This document shows, in pieces, positions 26,991 through 35,278 of a stretch of 64,000 nt of DNA. The position numbers and the translations under genes were made by a program. Location of the stretch: positions 2,790,001 to 2,854,000 of the forward strand of contig NZ_CP031229.1 of NCBI RefSeq assembly GCF_003351765.1, read 5' to 3'. Position 1 is the stretch's first letter, and the number at the start of each line of letters is the position of its first letter. Below the pieces are notes generated by a model. It was not told where the DNA came from and did not search any database. It worked only from the letters and a program-made list of their open reading frames with translations. This stretch comes from Ornithinimicrobium avium. GTDB taxonomy: Bacteria; Actinomycetota; Actinomycetes; Actinomycetales; Dermatophilaceae.

Positions 26991-27947
26991 ATGAACATTC
27001 TCATCACCGGCGGAGCCGGTTTCATCGGCAGCAACCTGGCTCGCCAGGCGCTGGAGGCGGGGCACGACGTCAGTGTGCTGGACGACTTCTCCACAGGACT
27101 TCACAGCAACCTGGAGAATTTGGACCTGCGTCTCATCGAGGGCAGCCTCCTAGAGCCGACGCTGCTCGAGCGGGCCATGTCGGGCACCGATGCTGTCGTC
27201 CACCTCGCGGCTCTCGGCAGCGTCCCTAGGAGCGTGCAGCGGCCACTGCCGACGCACCATGCCAACGCCACCGGCACGCTGGCGGTGCTGGACCGCGCGG
27301 TCCAGGGGGGCCAGCACGTGATCGTCGCCTCTTCGTCATCCGTCTACGGAGCGAACCGCAAGCAGCCCAAGCAGGAGCACGACTGGGTGGCGCCGATGAG
27401 CCCCTACGCAGTGAGCAAGCTCGCGAGCGAGCACTATGCGCTCGCCTTCCAGGAATGCTACGGCTTGCCGGTGCTCCCGTTCAGATTCTTCAACGTCTAT
27501 GGTGGGGCGCAGCGCGCCGACCACGCGTATGCGGCTGTCGTGCCGCTGTTCATCGACCGCCTGCTACGGGGTCTTCCTCTGCCGATCAACGGTGATGGGT
27601 CGCAGTCACGCGACTTCACCTACGTGGGATCCGTCTGCCGGATCGTCCTGGACGCGATCGAACGGCGGGTGACCAGCACATCACCGGTCAACTTGGCGTT
27701 CGGCGGTTCCACCACGATCTTGGAGCTTGCTCAGCTCCTTGGTGAGCTGGCGCAGGTCGAGCCAGTGCTGGAGCATAGGCAACCCCGCGCGGGCGACGTC
27801 CCGGCATCGCAGGCTGACGACGCGTTGCTGAGGGCGCTCTTCCCCGAGCAGGAGCCCGTGGAGTTGCGTGCCGGGCTCGAAGCGACCCTGCAGTGGTTCA
27901 ATGCGGAGTTGGAGGCAGAGCGGCGGGTTCCCGGCCAGCGGTCGTGA
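26991..27947 (+). CDS. NAD-dependent UDP-sugar epimerase (GalE/WbpP-like)
   Basis: The 318-residue extended SDR enzyme starts with ITGGAGFIGSN (residues about 4-14). SSSSVYG near 116-122 and the YAVSK catalytic pair near 147-151 are present, and RFFNVYGG and DFTYV match C4-epimerases of UDP-glucose, UDP-GlcNAc or their uronic acids. It would supply an epimerised sugar for the first polysaccharide block. ATG 26991 is chosen because GGAAG lies 10 bases upstream; GTG 26985 is in frame. It closes the block. Confidence 0.87.
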   Translation: MNILITGGAGFIGSNLARQALEAGHDVSVLDDFSTGLHSNLENLDLRLIEGSLLEPTLLERAMSGTDAVVHLAALGSVPRSVQRPLPTHHANATGTLAVLDRAVQGGQHVIVASSSSVYGANRKQPKQEHDWVAPMSPYAVSKLASEHYALAFQECYGLPVLPFRFFNVYGGAQRADHAYAAVVPLFIDRLLRGLPLPINGDGSQSRDFTYVGSVCRIVLDAIERRVTSTSPVNLAFGGSTTILELAQLLGELAQVEPVLEHRQPRAGDVPASQADDALLRALFPEQEPVELRAGLEATLQWFNAELEAERRVPGQRS

Positions 27948-27983
27948 CTTTCAAGTAGCGCCCGATGCTGTCACGATTCCCCT

Positions 27984-29228
27984 GTGAAAAAATTCGGCCT
28001 GCTGCCGCGCATCGTCGTCGCCATCGTCCTGGGGATCGTGGTGGGGCTGTGGAGCCCGGACTGGTTCGTCCGGATCTTCGAGACGTTCAACGGGATCTTC
28101 AGCAGCTTCCTGACGTTCATCATCCCGCTGATCATCGTCGGGCTCATCACGCCGGCGATCTCCGAGCTGGGCAAGGGCGCGGGCAAGTGGCTGGGCATCA
28201 CCGCCGCGATCGCCTACGGGTCCACGCTGTTCGCCGGGTTCCTGGCGCTGGCGGTGTCCATGACGGTCTTCCCGCGCATGCTGCAGCCGGGCTCCTTCAC
28301 CGAGGTCGTCAACCCGGCGGAGGCCCTGCTGGGCCCCTACTTCACCGTCGAGATGCCGCCGGTCTTCGGCGTGATGACCGCCCTGGTCATCTCCTTCGTG
28401 CTCGGCGTCGGCATGACCCTGCTGCAGACCGACACCATGCACAAGGGGTTCGTCGAGCTGCGCTCCATCATCGAGATCGTCATCTCCGCGATCATCATCC
28501 CGCTGCTGCCGCTCTACATCTTCGGCATCTTCGCCAACATGGCCGCGGCCGGCCAGGTGTGGGACGTCGTGACCACCTTCGCCAGCGTCATCGTCCTCGT
28601 GCTCTCGCTGACCGTGGTGCTGCTGCTCATCCAGTACTTCGTCGCCGGCGCGATCGCGAAGAAGAACCCGCTGACCTCGCTGCGGACGATGATGCCCGCC
28701 TACGCCACGGCGCTGGGCACCTCCTCCTCGGCGGCCACCATCCCGGTCACCCTGCGCCAGGCGGTGAAGATGGGCGTCAGCCGGCCCGTCGCCTCGTTCG
28801 TGGTGCCGCTGTGCGCGACGATCCACCTGGCCGGCTCGACGACCAAGATCGTCTCCTTCTCGCTGGCGGTGATGTTCCTCGCCGACGTCCCGGTCAACAT
28901 CCCGGTCTTCATCGGCTTCATCTTCATGCTCGGCATCACGATGGTCGCGGCGCCCGGCGTGCCCGGCGGTGCGATCTTCGCCGCCTCCGGCCTGCTCACC
29001 TCGATGCTCGGGTTCACCGAGCCGCAGGTCGGCCTGATGATCGCGACCTACATCGCGATCGACTCCTTCGGCACGGCCACCAACATCACCGGTGACGGCG
29101 CCATCGCCATGGTCGTGGACACGCTCAGCGGCGACGACCTGGAGCGCGACCTGCTCGTGGAGGACGAGGAGGGCCGGCTCATCGCCGTCCCGGACGAGGG
29201 CGAGCCCTACCTGCAGGACAAGGACTGA
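27984..29228 (+). CDS. Dicarboxylate/amino acid:cation symporter (SDF/DAACS family)
   Basis: The 414-residue transporter has the serine-rich hairpin GTSSSAATIPV near 249-259 and the helix-8 motif TATNITGDGA near 367-376, both lining the substrate site of GltP/DctA-type carriers. The membrane part has 8 helices and two hairpins; a 30-residue acidic tail follows. It uses Na+ or H+ to import glutamate, aspartate or C4-dicarboxylates. The GTG start has no clear Shine-Dalgarno; CACGAT lies 6 bases upstream with TTTCAA 17 bases before that, suggesting a leaderless message. Its much higher GC than the polysaccharide genes marks a return to the native chromosome. Confidence 0.9.
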   Translation: MKKFGLLPRIVVAIVLGIVVGLWSPDWFVRIFETFNGIFSSFLTFIIPLIIVGLITPAISELGKGAGKWLGITAAIAYGSTLFAGFLALAVSMTVFPRMLQPGSFTEVVNPAEALLGPYFTVEMPPVFGVMTALVISFVLGVGMTLLQTDTMHKGFVELRSIIEIVISAIIIPLLPLYIFGIFANMAAAGQVWDVVTTFASVIVLVLSLTVVLLLIQYFVAGAIAKKNPLTSLRTMMPAYATALGTSSSAATIPVTLRQAVKMGVSRPVASFVVPLCATIHLAGSTTKIVSFSLAVMFLADVPVNIPVFIGFIFMLGITMVAAPGVPGGAIFAASGLLTSMLGFTEPQVGLMIATYIAIDSFGTATNITGDGAIAMVVDTLSGDDLERDLLVEDEEGRLIAVPDEGEPYLQDKD

Positions 29229-29277
29229 CCGGCCGGTCTGCGCACGTCCGTCCGCCGGGCACGGCAGAGTAGGGGGC

Positions 29278-30285
29278 ATGCGCGAACGGCGAGCGGCACC
29301 CCAGAGCCCCGAGGACGCGGTGCGGGCGTATGCCGCCGCGCGCCCGCAGGTGGAGGCGGCCACCCAGGGGTATGTCGAGCTCGTCACCACGCTGCTGGAC
29401 GAGGCCGGCATCGACTACCTGACGGTGACCGGCCGGACCAAGAGCGTCGAGTCGTTCGCGGGCAAGGCCTCGCGCACCGTCGACGGCAGGCCGGTCTTCT
29501 CCGACCCGCTCACCCAGATCACCGACCAGGTCGGGCTGCGGGTGGTCACCTACGTGCTGGCCGACGTGGACGCCGTCGCGGACCTGCTCGCCGCCCAGCT
29601 GCACGTCATCGACGACCGCGACATGGGCCTGGAGACCGCGCAGGCGGGCGGGTTCGGCTACCAGAGCCGGCACGTGCTCCTCGAGCTCGACGCGGAGCGC
29701 ACCGGGCGGCAGGAGTGGTCGGCGCTCGCCGGCCGGACCGCGTCGGTGCAGGTCCGCACGGTGCTGCAGCACGCCTGGGCCGAGTTCGAGCACGACACCC
29801 GCTACAAGGGGACGATCCCCGAGGAGTACGCCCCTGACCTGGACCGGCGCTTCACCTTGGCCGCGGGGCTGCTGGAGCTGGCCGACCGGGAGTTCGTCAC
29901 GATCCGGGACCGGCTGCGGCAGAGCGCGCCGGGGCAGGCGGACGAGGCCGACGAGGACCCCAGGATCAGTGCGCGGGACCTGGCCGCCTTCCTCGCCGGA
30001 CGCTTCCCCGACGCCGGCTGGTCGCGCACCGAGCACTACGGGTGGACCTCGGCGCTGCTGCTCGAGCTGGGCATCACCTCGCTGGCCGAGCTCGGCGAGG
30101 CACTCTCGACTCAGGACACCACCGCACTCAACGCCCGGATGGACTACCGCTACCCGCCCGGCGCGGTGCGGCGCCTCGACGACGCGCTCCTGGCGCTCTA
30201 CGGCGAGCGGTATGTCGCGCTCACCGGCAACGCGCACCGGCTCGCCCTGCTGACTGCTCGGCTGGAGCGGATGCGGCAGGAGTGA
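29278..30285 (+). CDS. RelA/SpoT-domain GTP pyrophosphokinase family protein
   Basis: The 335-residue protein has a RelA/SpoT synthetase-like domain (about residues 40-200): TVTGRTKSVESFAGK with the basic substrate loop, DQVGLRVVTYV, and QVRTVLQHAWAEFEHD with the conserved Gln and His. No HD hydrolase, TGS or ACT domain is present, so it is a small alarmone synthetase-like protein, with an uncharacterised C-terminal helical part of about 100 residues. It would make (p)ppGpp in the cytoplasm. The ATG at 29278 fits the conserved N-terminus. The 272 bases that follow, up to 30557, hold no gene I can support. Confidence 0.82.
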   Translation: MRERRAAPQSPEDAVRAYAAARPQVEAATQGYVELVTTLLDEAGIDYLTVTGRTKSVESFAGKASRTVDGRPVFSDPLTQITDQVGLRVVTYVLADVDAVADLLAAQLHVIDDRDMGLETAQAGGFGYQSRHVLLELDAERTGRQEWSALAGRTASVQVRTVLQHAWAEFEHDTRYKGTIPEEYAPDLDRRFTLAAGLLELADREFVTIRDRLRQSAPGQADEADEDPRISARDLAAFLAGRFPDAGWSRTEHYGWTSALLLELGITSLAELGEALSTQDTTALNARMDYRYPPGAVRRLDDALLALYGERYVALTGNAHRLALLTARLERMRQE

Positions 30286-30557
30286 ACGCGGTCGGAGAGC
30301 CTGGGAAGGAGGGTCGGCCGGAGCAGACCCCTTGCGCATCGACCCCCTGCGCGCGGCTGATGTCGCGGATCGTCGACGACGCACGGGTCGTTCGGTACGG
30401 TTGCTCGGCACGGTCGCTCCGCGCGGGTTGTCGCAAGCAGCGTCCGACGACTCCGTCGACGATCGGCGACATCGCCAGCGAGGGGCGGGCGGTCTGTTCT
30501 TGTCCTCAGTTCCCCAAGGCTTGTTCTCCGGCTGGTCGCACCTCAGATCATCAGGAG

Positions 30558-31121
30558 CTAGGCGGGTTCGGTCCCCAGCTCGACGCAGGGTGGGTCCGGG
30601 GCGAAGAGATTAGGGTCCTCCTCCGGCCCGGGCCTCGGGACAGGATGGATGCTGGGGATGTGGGCCCACCCGAAGACCTCGCTCACCTCGCCCATGACCG
30701 CGGCGATCGGTGTTCCTGCGGGGAGGTCTGCGTGCAGACGGATATCGTCGAACTCGTTCTCCAGCCCCTCGACGACGGGACCTACCGCCCACACGCGCGT
30801 GGCGCCGTGGCTGCGCAGGACGGCGACGACCTCGTCGAGGTGCGCCAGGAGGACCTGTCCCAGCGGTCCTTGCAGCTGGTCGGCCGCCAGCACCCGACGG
30901 ACCAGGCAGATGGTGGAGACGTCGAAACCCAGCGGCGCCAGGAGCCTGCGCAGGGTCTGGATGGACGGGTCCCGCGCGCCGCGCTCATAGTCGGAGAAGA
31001 CGCTGCGGGCGATGTGGCAGCGGAGGCTGGCGTCACTCTGGGTCATGCGGGCGAGGGTGCGAGCGCGCTTGAGGATGACGGAGGCACGGGGACCCACGAC
31101 CTCGGTGGAGACGATCTGCAT
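30558..31121 (-). CDS. XRE-type HTH regulator fused to a degenerate minimal nucleotidyltransferase domain
   Basis: The 187-residue protein has an N-terminal XRE helix-turn-helix (about 12-70, with RMTQSDASLRCHIARSVFSDYERG as two helices split by a turn) and a C-terminal domain (about 90-165) that follows the MNT nucleotidyltransferase pattern. The usual catalytic GS-x10-SDxD signature has become GPVVEGLENEFDDIR (114-128): Ser is replaced by Pro115 and the second Asp by Arg128, leaving only Asp126. It is therefore probably not catalytic. MntA-type domains are antitoxins in HEPN/MNT systems, but no HEPN gene is adjacent. It may be a repressor that senses a nucleotide. Confidence 0.72.
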   Translation of the reverse strand: MQIVSTEVVGPRASVILKRARTLARMTQSDASLRCHIARSVFSDYERGARDPSIQTLRRLLAPLGFDVSTICLVRRVLAADQLQGPLGQVLLAHLDEVVAVLRSHGATRVWAVGPVVEGLENEFDDIRLHADLPAGTPIAAVMGEVSEVFGWAHIPSIHPVPRPGPEEDPNLFAPDPPCVELGTEPA

Positions 31122-31175
31122 GGCCTTATCGGAGCAGAACGAGCCGGGACGCGTCTGGTTCTGTCCACAGGGACG

Positions 31176-32420
31176 CTAGACCTCGACGAGGCCACGACGG
31201 CGCAGGTAGCCGAGCGCGGCGCGCTGGCCGCTGACCATCGCCCCGTCGAGGGAGGCGGTGTCCATGTGGTCGCCGGCCAGGATGAGACCGTCCGCGACGG
31301 CCAGGTCCGCACGCTCCCGGAACGGGGCGGGCTGCAGGGGCACCGAGTAGGGGATGTCGTCGCGGCGCAGCAGCCGCCAGGCCGTGGTGTTGGTCCGGTA
31401 GATCTGGCGCAGCTGGCGCATCACGGTGAAGTCGTCGACCGGCTCCTGGCCCGGTGCCAGGAGGGTGCTGGCCTGCACCAGGTGCCAGCCCTCGGGGGCG
31501 TAGCCGGGAGCGACGTTGCTCAGCACCGCGGAGCTGACGATCGGACCGCGCTCCTCACGGACGTCGACGATCACCGCCGCGAGGTCCGTGGGCGGCTCGG
31601 GAGCGGCATACCAGTGGGTGGTCTGCCCCTTGCCGGTGGCGACCGGTCGGTCGGTCAGCCGGCCGGCCGTGGTGGGGTCGGTGGCGACGACGACGAGGTC
31701 GGCCCGCACGCGTTCCCCGGCGGCGGTGCGGACCGAGCCGGGCGAGACCTCGACCACCTCGGTGTCGAGCTCGACGGGCACCAGCAGCTGCGCGGCGAGC
31801 TGCTCCGGCACCGCCTGCATGCCCTGCGCGGGCAGGACCGGCGTGCTGGACATGAGACTTCTGACGACCCGGCGCGCGAACCGCGTCGACGTGCTGCCGT
31901 CGTCCTCCAGTAGGATGCCGGCCAGCAGGGTGTCGACGAGGCGACGCAGCGGGCCGTGCAGACCCGCCTCGTCCATCGAGCTGCTGCGCTCGAGGTCCAC
32001 CGAACCGTCGGCCGGCGACGCGTCGCCGGTCGAGATCCACCGGGCCAGCGCGGTGACGCTGGCCGGGTGCAGCTTGCCCGAGCGCAGGGTCTGCGCGAGG
32101 AACTGCGGCTCGCGGCGAGGATCGGCCACGACGAGCAGCTCGTGGGTGCGGTCGGAGCGCACCCCCACGCCGGCCGTGAACTTGCGCGGGTCCAGCTCGG
32201 CCAGGTCCACGTGCGCCTTGACCATCGGGTAGCCGGGGTTGAGCACCTGGAATCCCCGGTCCAGCAGGAAGCCGTCCACCCGGTCGGTGCGCACCCGGCC
32301 GCCCACGGCGTCCGAGGCCTCGAGGACACGGACGGGGACGCCGTGGCTCTGCAGGGACAGCGCGCAGGTCAGGCCGGCGAGGCCTGCTCCTACGATGACG
32401 ACGTTACTCTCCCCGGGCAT
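31176..32420 (-). CDS. FAD-dependent amine oxidase/desaturase-like oxidoreductase
   Basis: The 414-residue flavoprotein has an N-terminal ADP-binding motif VIVGAGLAGL (8-17) followed by the second part EASDAVGGR of the GR2-type FAD signature, and ends with GLILAGDHMDTASLDGAMVSG, the C-terminal FAD-contact region of the phytoene desaturase/protoporphyrinogen oxidase/amine oxidase superfamily. Its substrate is not clear. It starts with an ATG 6 bases after a TAGCCT box, with no Shine-Dalgarno, so it is likely leaderless. A gap of 54 bases separates it from the downstream regulator gene. Confidence 0.82.
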   Translation of the reverse strand: MPGESNVVIVGAGLAGLTCALSLQSHGVPVRVLEASDAVGGRVRTDRVDGFLLDRGFQVLNPGYPMVKAHVDLAELDPRKFTAGVGVRSDRTHELLVVADPRREPQFLAQTLRSGKLHPASVTALARWISTGDASPADGSVDLERSSSMDEAGLHGPLRRLVDTLLAGILLEDDGSTSTRFARRVVRSLMSSTPVLPAQGMQAVPEQLAAQLLVPVELDTEVVEVSPGSVRTAAGERVRADLVVVATDPTTAGRLTDRPVATGKGQTTHWYAAPEPPTDLAAVIVDVREERGPIVSSAVLSNVAPGYAPEGWHLVQASTLLAPGQEPVDDFTVMRQLRQIYRTNTTAWRLLRRDDIPYSVPLQPAPFRERADLAVADGLILAGDHMDTASLDGAMVSGQRAALGYLRRRGLVEV

Positions 32421-32426
32421 GGGTTC

Positions 32427-32432
32427 AGGCTA
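32427..32432 (-). promoter_or_regulatory. -10 box of a leaderless promoter (TAGCCT)
   Basis: TAGCCT on the minus strand ends 6 bases before the ATG of the flavin oxidoreductase gene, the spacing expected if transcription starts at the start codon. No Shine-Dalgarno is present. Confidence 0.55.
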
Positions 32433-32516
32433 GGTGCACGCGTCCGCGACCGCAGGTCGAGCGCGGGGCGGGCACGTCCGGCCGGGCAGCCCCGCCCCGG
32501 GTGGCACCATGGGGGC

Positions 32517-33389
32517 GTGCGGACGCAGGGCGAGGCGCGGGTCGAGCTGACGGCCAGGATCGAGCTGTGCCACGCCGCGCTCCAGCACCTCGCCGACCGG
32601 GTCGGTGCGGACGTCCTGCACGTCAAGGGCCTGGCCTTCGAGCCGCAGTGGCGCTCACGGGGCGCCGGGACCGACGCCGACCTGCTCGTGCGGCCCTCCC
32701 ACGTGCGCCGCCTCGTCGGGGCGCTGGATCAGGCCGCCTGGCACCGACGCTCGCGCTTCCACACCGGGTCGCCGTTCGGGCACGCGCAGACCTACTGGCA
32801 CGACCACCTGGGCTATGCCGACGTGCACCGGTTCTTCCCGGGGATGTCCGCTGACGAGGCGACCTTCGACGTGCTGTGGGCCGACCGTGAGGTCGTCACG
32901 CTGGGCGGCGTGCCGAACCCGGTCCCCTCGCAGGCGGGTCAGGCGCTGGTGTTCCTGCTCAACGAGACGCGCAACGGGGCCACGGCGGACGACCAGCCGC
33001 GGCTGGCTGCGCTGCGCGACTCAGCCATGGGCGCGCAGGTGCGTGCGCTCGTGCCCCGCGTCGGCGCGGAGGTGGCGCACGCCGCGGCGCTGGGGGAGCT
33101 GGACCGTGTGCGGGACCGTCGCGAGCACGACCTGTGGAGGGCCATCACGACGGGCTCGGGCCGGGTCGAGGAGTGGCGGGCGCGGGTCAAGGCGCAGCCC
33201 ACCCTCGTCGGCAAGGTCGCCACGGCGCTGCGCGCCCCGCTGGTCAACACCGAGCACCTCGCCAACACCCGTGGCCACGACCCGTCACCCGTGGAGGTGG
33301 CCGTCGAGTTCGTCGACCGGGGGCGGCGGGGGCTGCTCGAGCTCTGGGCTGCGCGGGGCGCGGGCCGCGACGCTGGAGGCGACGGGTGA
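32517..33389 (+). CDS. Nucleotidyltransferase family protein (NTP_transf_5 type)
   Basis: The 290-residue protein carries the NTP_transf_5-like core: LHVKGLAFEP near 37-46 followed by GAGTDADLLVRP near 52-63, in which the Asp-x-Asp pair should bind metal. Members of this uncharacterised family often sit beside PqqD-like proteins in polysaccharide or RiPP (lasso-type) loci, where one role suggested is modifying a peptide or sugar with a nucleotide. The GTG start has CACCAT 6 bases upstream, a weak leaderless-type box. It overlaps the PqqD-like gene by four bases (GTGA). Confidence 0.75.
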   Translation: MRTQGEARVELTARIELCHAALQHLADRVGADVLHVKGLAFEPQWRSRGAGTDADLLVRPSHVRRLVGALDQAAWHRRSRFHTGSPFGHAQTYWHDHLGYADVHRFFPGMSADEATFDVLWADREVVTLGGVPNPVPSQAGQALVFLLNETRNGATADDQPRLAALRDSAMGAQVRALVPRVGAEVAHAAALGELDRVRDRREHDLWRAITTGSGRVEEWRARVKAQPTLVGKVATALRAPLVNTEHLANTRGHDPSPVEVAVEFVDRGRRGLLELWAARGAGRDAGGDG

Positions 33390-33700
33390 GCGGCGCGGGG
33401 GACGCGAAGGAACAGACGTCGACGTGGCAGCGGGACCCGGCCTGGGGTGTGGCTGACCGGCCGGAGGAGGGCGACCACGGCGGACGGGTCTACGTCGCGC
33501 CGCTGGACACCGGCATCATCCACGTGCTGGCCGGGCCGGCGGCCGTCGTCTGCCGCGGCGCCCTGGCCGGGCACGACGTGGACGCGATCCGCGAGGTCGC
33601 GGCGCGGGAGCTGGACGTGGAGCGGGACGACGTCGACCCGGCAGCTGTCCGCGAGCTCCTGGACGAGCTCGTCAGCATGGGGCTCCTGCGGCGAGGCTGA
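33386..33700 (+). CDS. PqqD-like small protein
   Basis: The 104-residue protein fits the PqqD/RRE fold: beta strands around GGRVYVAPLDTGIIHVLAG (near 32-50), then helices ending in LLDELVSMGLLRR, the characteristic tail. PqqD proteins bind leader peptides and deliver them to a modifying enzyme. Here the only partner is the upstream nucleotidyltransferase; no precursor peptide, protease or radical SAM enzyme is visible. GTG start in a GTGA overlap. It converges on the BY-kinase gene with a 6-base gap. Confidence 0.75.
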   Translation: MSGAGDAKEQTSTWQRDPAWGVADRPEEGDHGGRVYVAPLDTGIIHVLAGPAAVVCRGALAGHDVDAIREVAARELDVERDDVDPAAVRELLDELVSMGLLRRG

Positions 33701-33706
33701 AGAGGC

Positions 33707-35227
33707 TCAGCCGCTGCCGTTGCGGCGGTCCAGGCGCTGACGGGCGCGGCTCCTGAACTCCAGCGCCTCACCTCCGTCGACGGCGCGCTCGGCGCGCGCG
33801 CTCGCAGCAGCCTCGGCGTGGGGACGCGACTTGGACATGCGCTTGTCGCGCTTGCCCTGGCGCCGCTTGCGCTTGCGCGGGCCGTCGGGGCGGGTGGAGG
33901 CGTGCTCGCCGCCGTAGTAGCTGTAGTAGGCCGACGGCTGGGCGGGCGCCTTGGTCAGCACGAAGCCGGCGACGTGGGTGCCGGTGGTCTCCAGCACGCG
34001 CATGGCCTCGGAGACGTGCCGTTTGCGGGTCTCCCCGCTGGCCACGACCATGAGCATGCCGCCGGTGAGCTTCTCGATGACCATGGCGTCGGTCACGGGC
34101 AGCACCGGCGGGGTGTCGACGAGGATGAAGTCGTACTGCTCGCTGAGGCGCTCGAAGAGCTCGTGCATCTTGCTGGAGCCGAGCAGCTCGCTGGGGTTCG
34201 GCGGGACCTCGCCGGCGGTGAGGACGTGCAGGTTGTTGCCGCCCCAGGGCTGCACGACGTCGTGGACGTCGGCGTCACCGAGCAGCACGGTCGTCAGGCC
34301 GACGCCGCCCTCGAGGCCGAGCGTGGTGCCCACCGACGGGTGGCGCAGGTCCGCGTCGATGAGGAGGACCTTGGTGCCGGCGTCGGACATCGCCAGGGCC
34401 AGGTTGACCGCCGTAGTGGTCTTGCCCTCGCCGGGCAACGTGGAGCTGATGACGAAGGAGTGCTTGCCGGTGGTGACGTCGACGAACATCATGTTGGTCC
34501 GCAGCTGCCGGACCGCCTCGGCCTGCGGGCCGAACGGGTCCAGCTCGAGGTAGATCGAGTGCGCGTCGTCGGCCTTGCGCATCGGGATCGTGCTGAGCAC
34601 CGGGCGGTCGCTGATCGCCTCGACGTCGGCGGTCCCGCGGACCCGCTGGTCCAGCGCCTGCCGGGCCAGCGCGAAGGCGACGCCGAGCAGCAGGCCGGCG
34701 AGGGCTCCCAGCGCGAGGTTGCGCTCCGGGTCCGGCTCGACCGGACGCCCCGGCACGGCGGCGGGCACGACGGTCTCCGCGGAGACCGCGCTGCCGCTCA
34801 TCTGCAGCATCGGGGAGAAGTTGCGCGCGACCGCGGCCAGCTGCTGGGGCACGGCCGTGGCGGCGTCGGCGGCGACCTGGGGGTCGTGGGCACGCACGGT
34901 GACGTCGATGAGCGGGGTGTCGCCGGAGCGGCTGGCCTGCACCTGGAGCATGGTGCCGGGACCGACCCCGAGCTGCTCGCGCACCGGGTCCAGCACGATC
35001 GGGGAGGTCGCGACCTGGATGACCGTGGCCAGCTCGGCGGCGGGCATGTTGTAGACGTTGGTCGACTCGGTCTGGTTGTTGGCCAGCAGGTAGACCCGTG
35101 AGCTCGACTGGTAGACCGGCTGGATCTGCAGGGTGAGGTAGGCGGTCGCGGCGACGACGACGAGCATCGTGGCCACGACGATGCGCCACCGCGTGCGCAG
35201 CGTCAGCAGCAGGTCGCGGACGGTCAC
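33707..35227 (-). CDS. Polysaccharide biosynthesis tyrosine autokinase (Wzc/CpsCD-like)
   Basis: The 506-residue protein joins a Wzz domain (transmembrane helices at about 17-34 and 172-189) to a BY-kinase. Lys269 of Walker A (PGEGKTTT), Asp291/Asp293 of Walker A' (IDADLRHP) and Asp371 of Walker B (ILVDTPP) are present. A tyrosine cluster at 434, 435, 437 and 438 (AYYSYYGG) is the likely autophosphorylation site. A very basic tail of about 65 residues, unusual for the family, follows. GTG start with GGAGGAGGG upstream. Its promoter seems to share a -10 element with the divergent glycosyltransferase gene. Confidence 0.92.
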   Translation of the reverse strand: MTVRDLLLTLRTRWRIVVATMLVVVAATAYLTLQIQPVYQSSSRVYLLANNQTESTNVYNMPAAELATVIQVATSPIVLDPVREQLGVGPGTMLQVQASRSGDTPLIDVTVRAHDPQVAADAATAVPQQLAAVARNFSPMLQMSGSAVSAETVVPAAVPGRPVEPDPERNLALGALAGLLLGVAFALARQALDQRVRGTADVEAISDRPVLSTIPMRKADDAHSIYLELDPFGPQAEAVRQLRTNMMFVDVTTGKHSFVISSTLPGEGKTTTAVNLALAMSDAGTKVLLIDADLRHPSVGTTLGLEGGVGLTTVLLGDADVHDVVQPWGGNNLHVLTAGEVPPNPSELLGSSKMHELFERLSEQYDFILVDTPPVLPVTDAMVIEKLTGGMLMVVASGETRKRHVSEAMRVLETTGTHVAGFVLTKAPAQPSAYYSYYGGEHASTRPDGPRKRKRRQGKRDKRMSKSRPHAEAAASARAERAVDGGEALEFRSRARQRLDRRNGSG

Positions 35228-35266
35228 GGGGCCCTCCTCCCGCTCAGGTGCATGGTCGACCACCCG

Positions 35267-35274
35267 TAGTCTAT
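35267..35274. promoter_or_regulatory. Overlapping back-to-back -10 boxes of a divergent gene pair
   Basis: TAGTCT (35267-35272, plus) lies 6 bases before ATG 35279 and suits a leaderless start of the GT4-GT2 gene. The same bases read TAGACT (35274-35269) on the minus strand, placed to drive the BY-kinase gene with a leader of about 35 bases that includes its Shine-Dalgarno. Only one polymerase can occupy the site at a time. Confidence 0.5.
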
Positions 35275-35278
35275 GCGC

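Noticed and set aside
30286..30557. Small genes between the alarmone synthetase and the XRE regulator
   Set aside because: The open frames found lack ribosome sites and have Arg-rich shadow composition; the gap is most simply a spacer between convergent genes.
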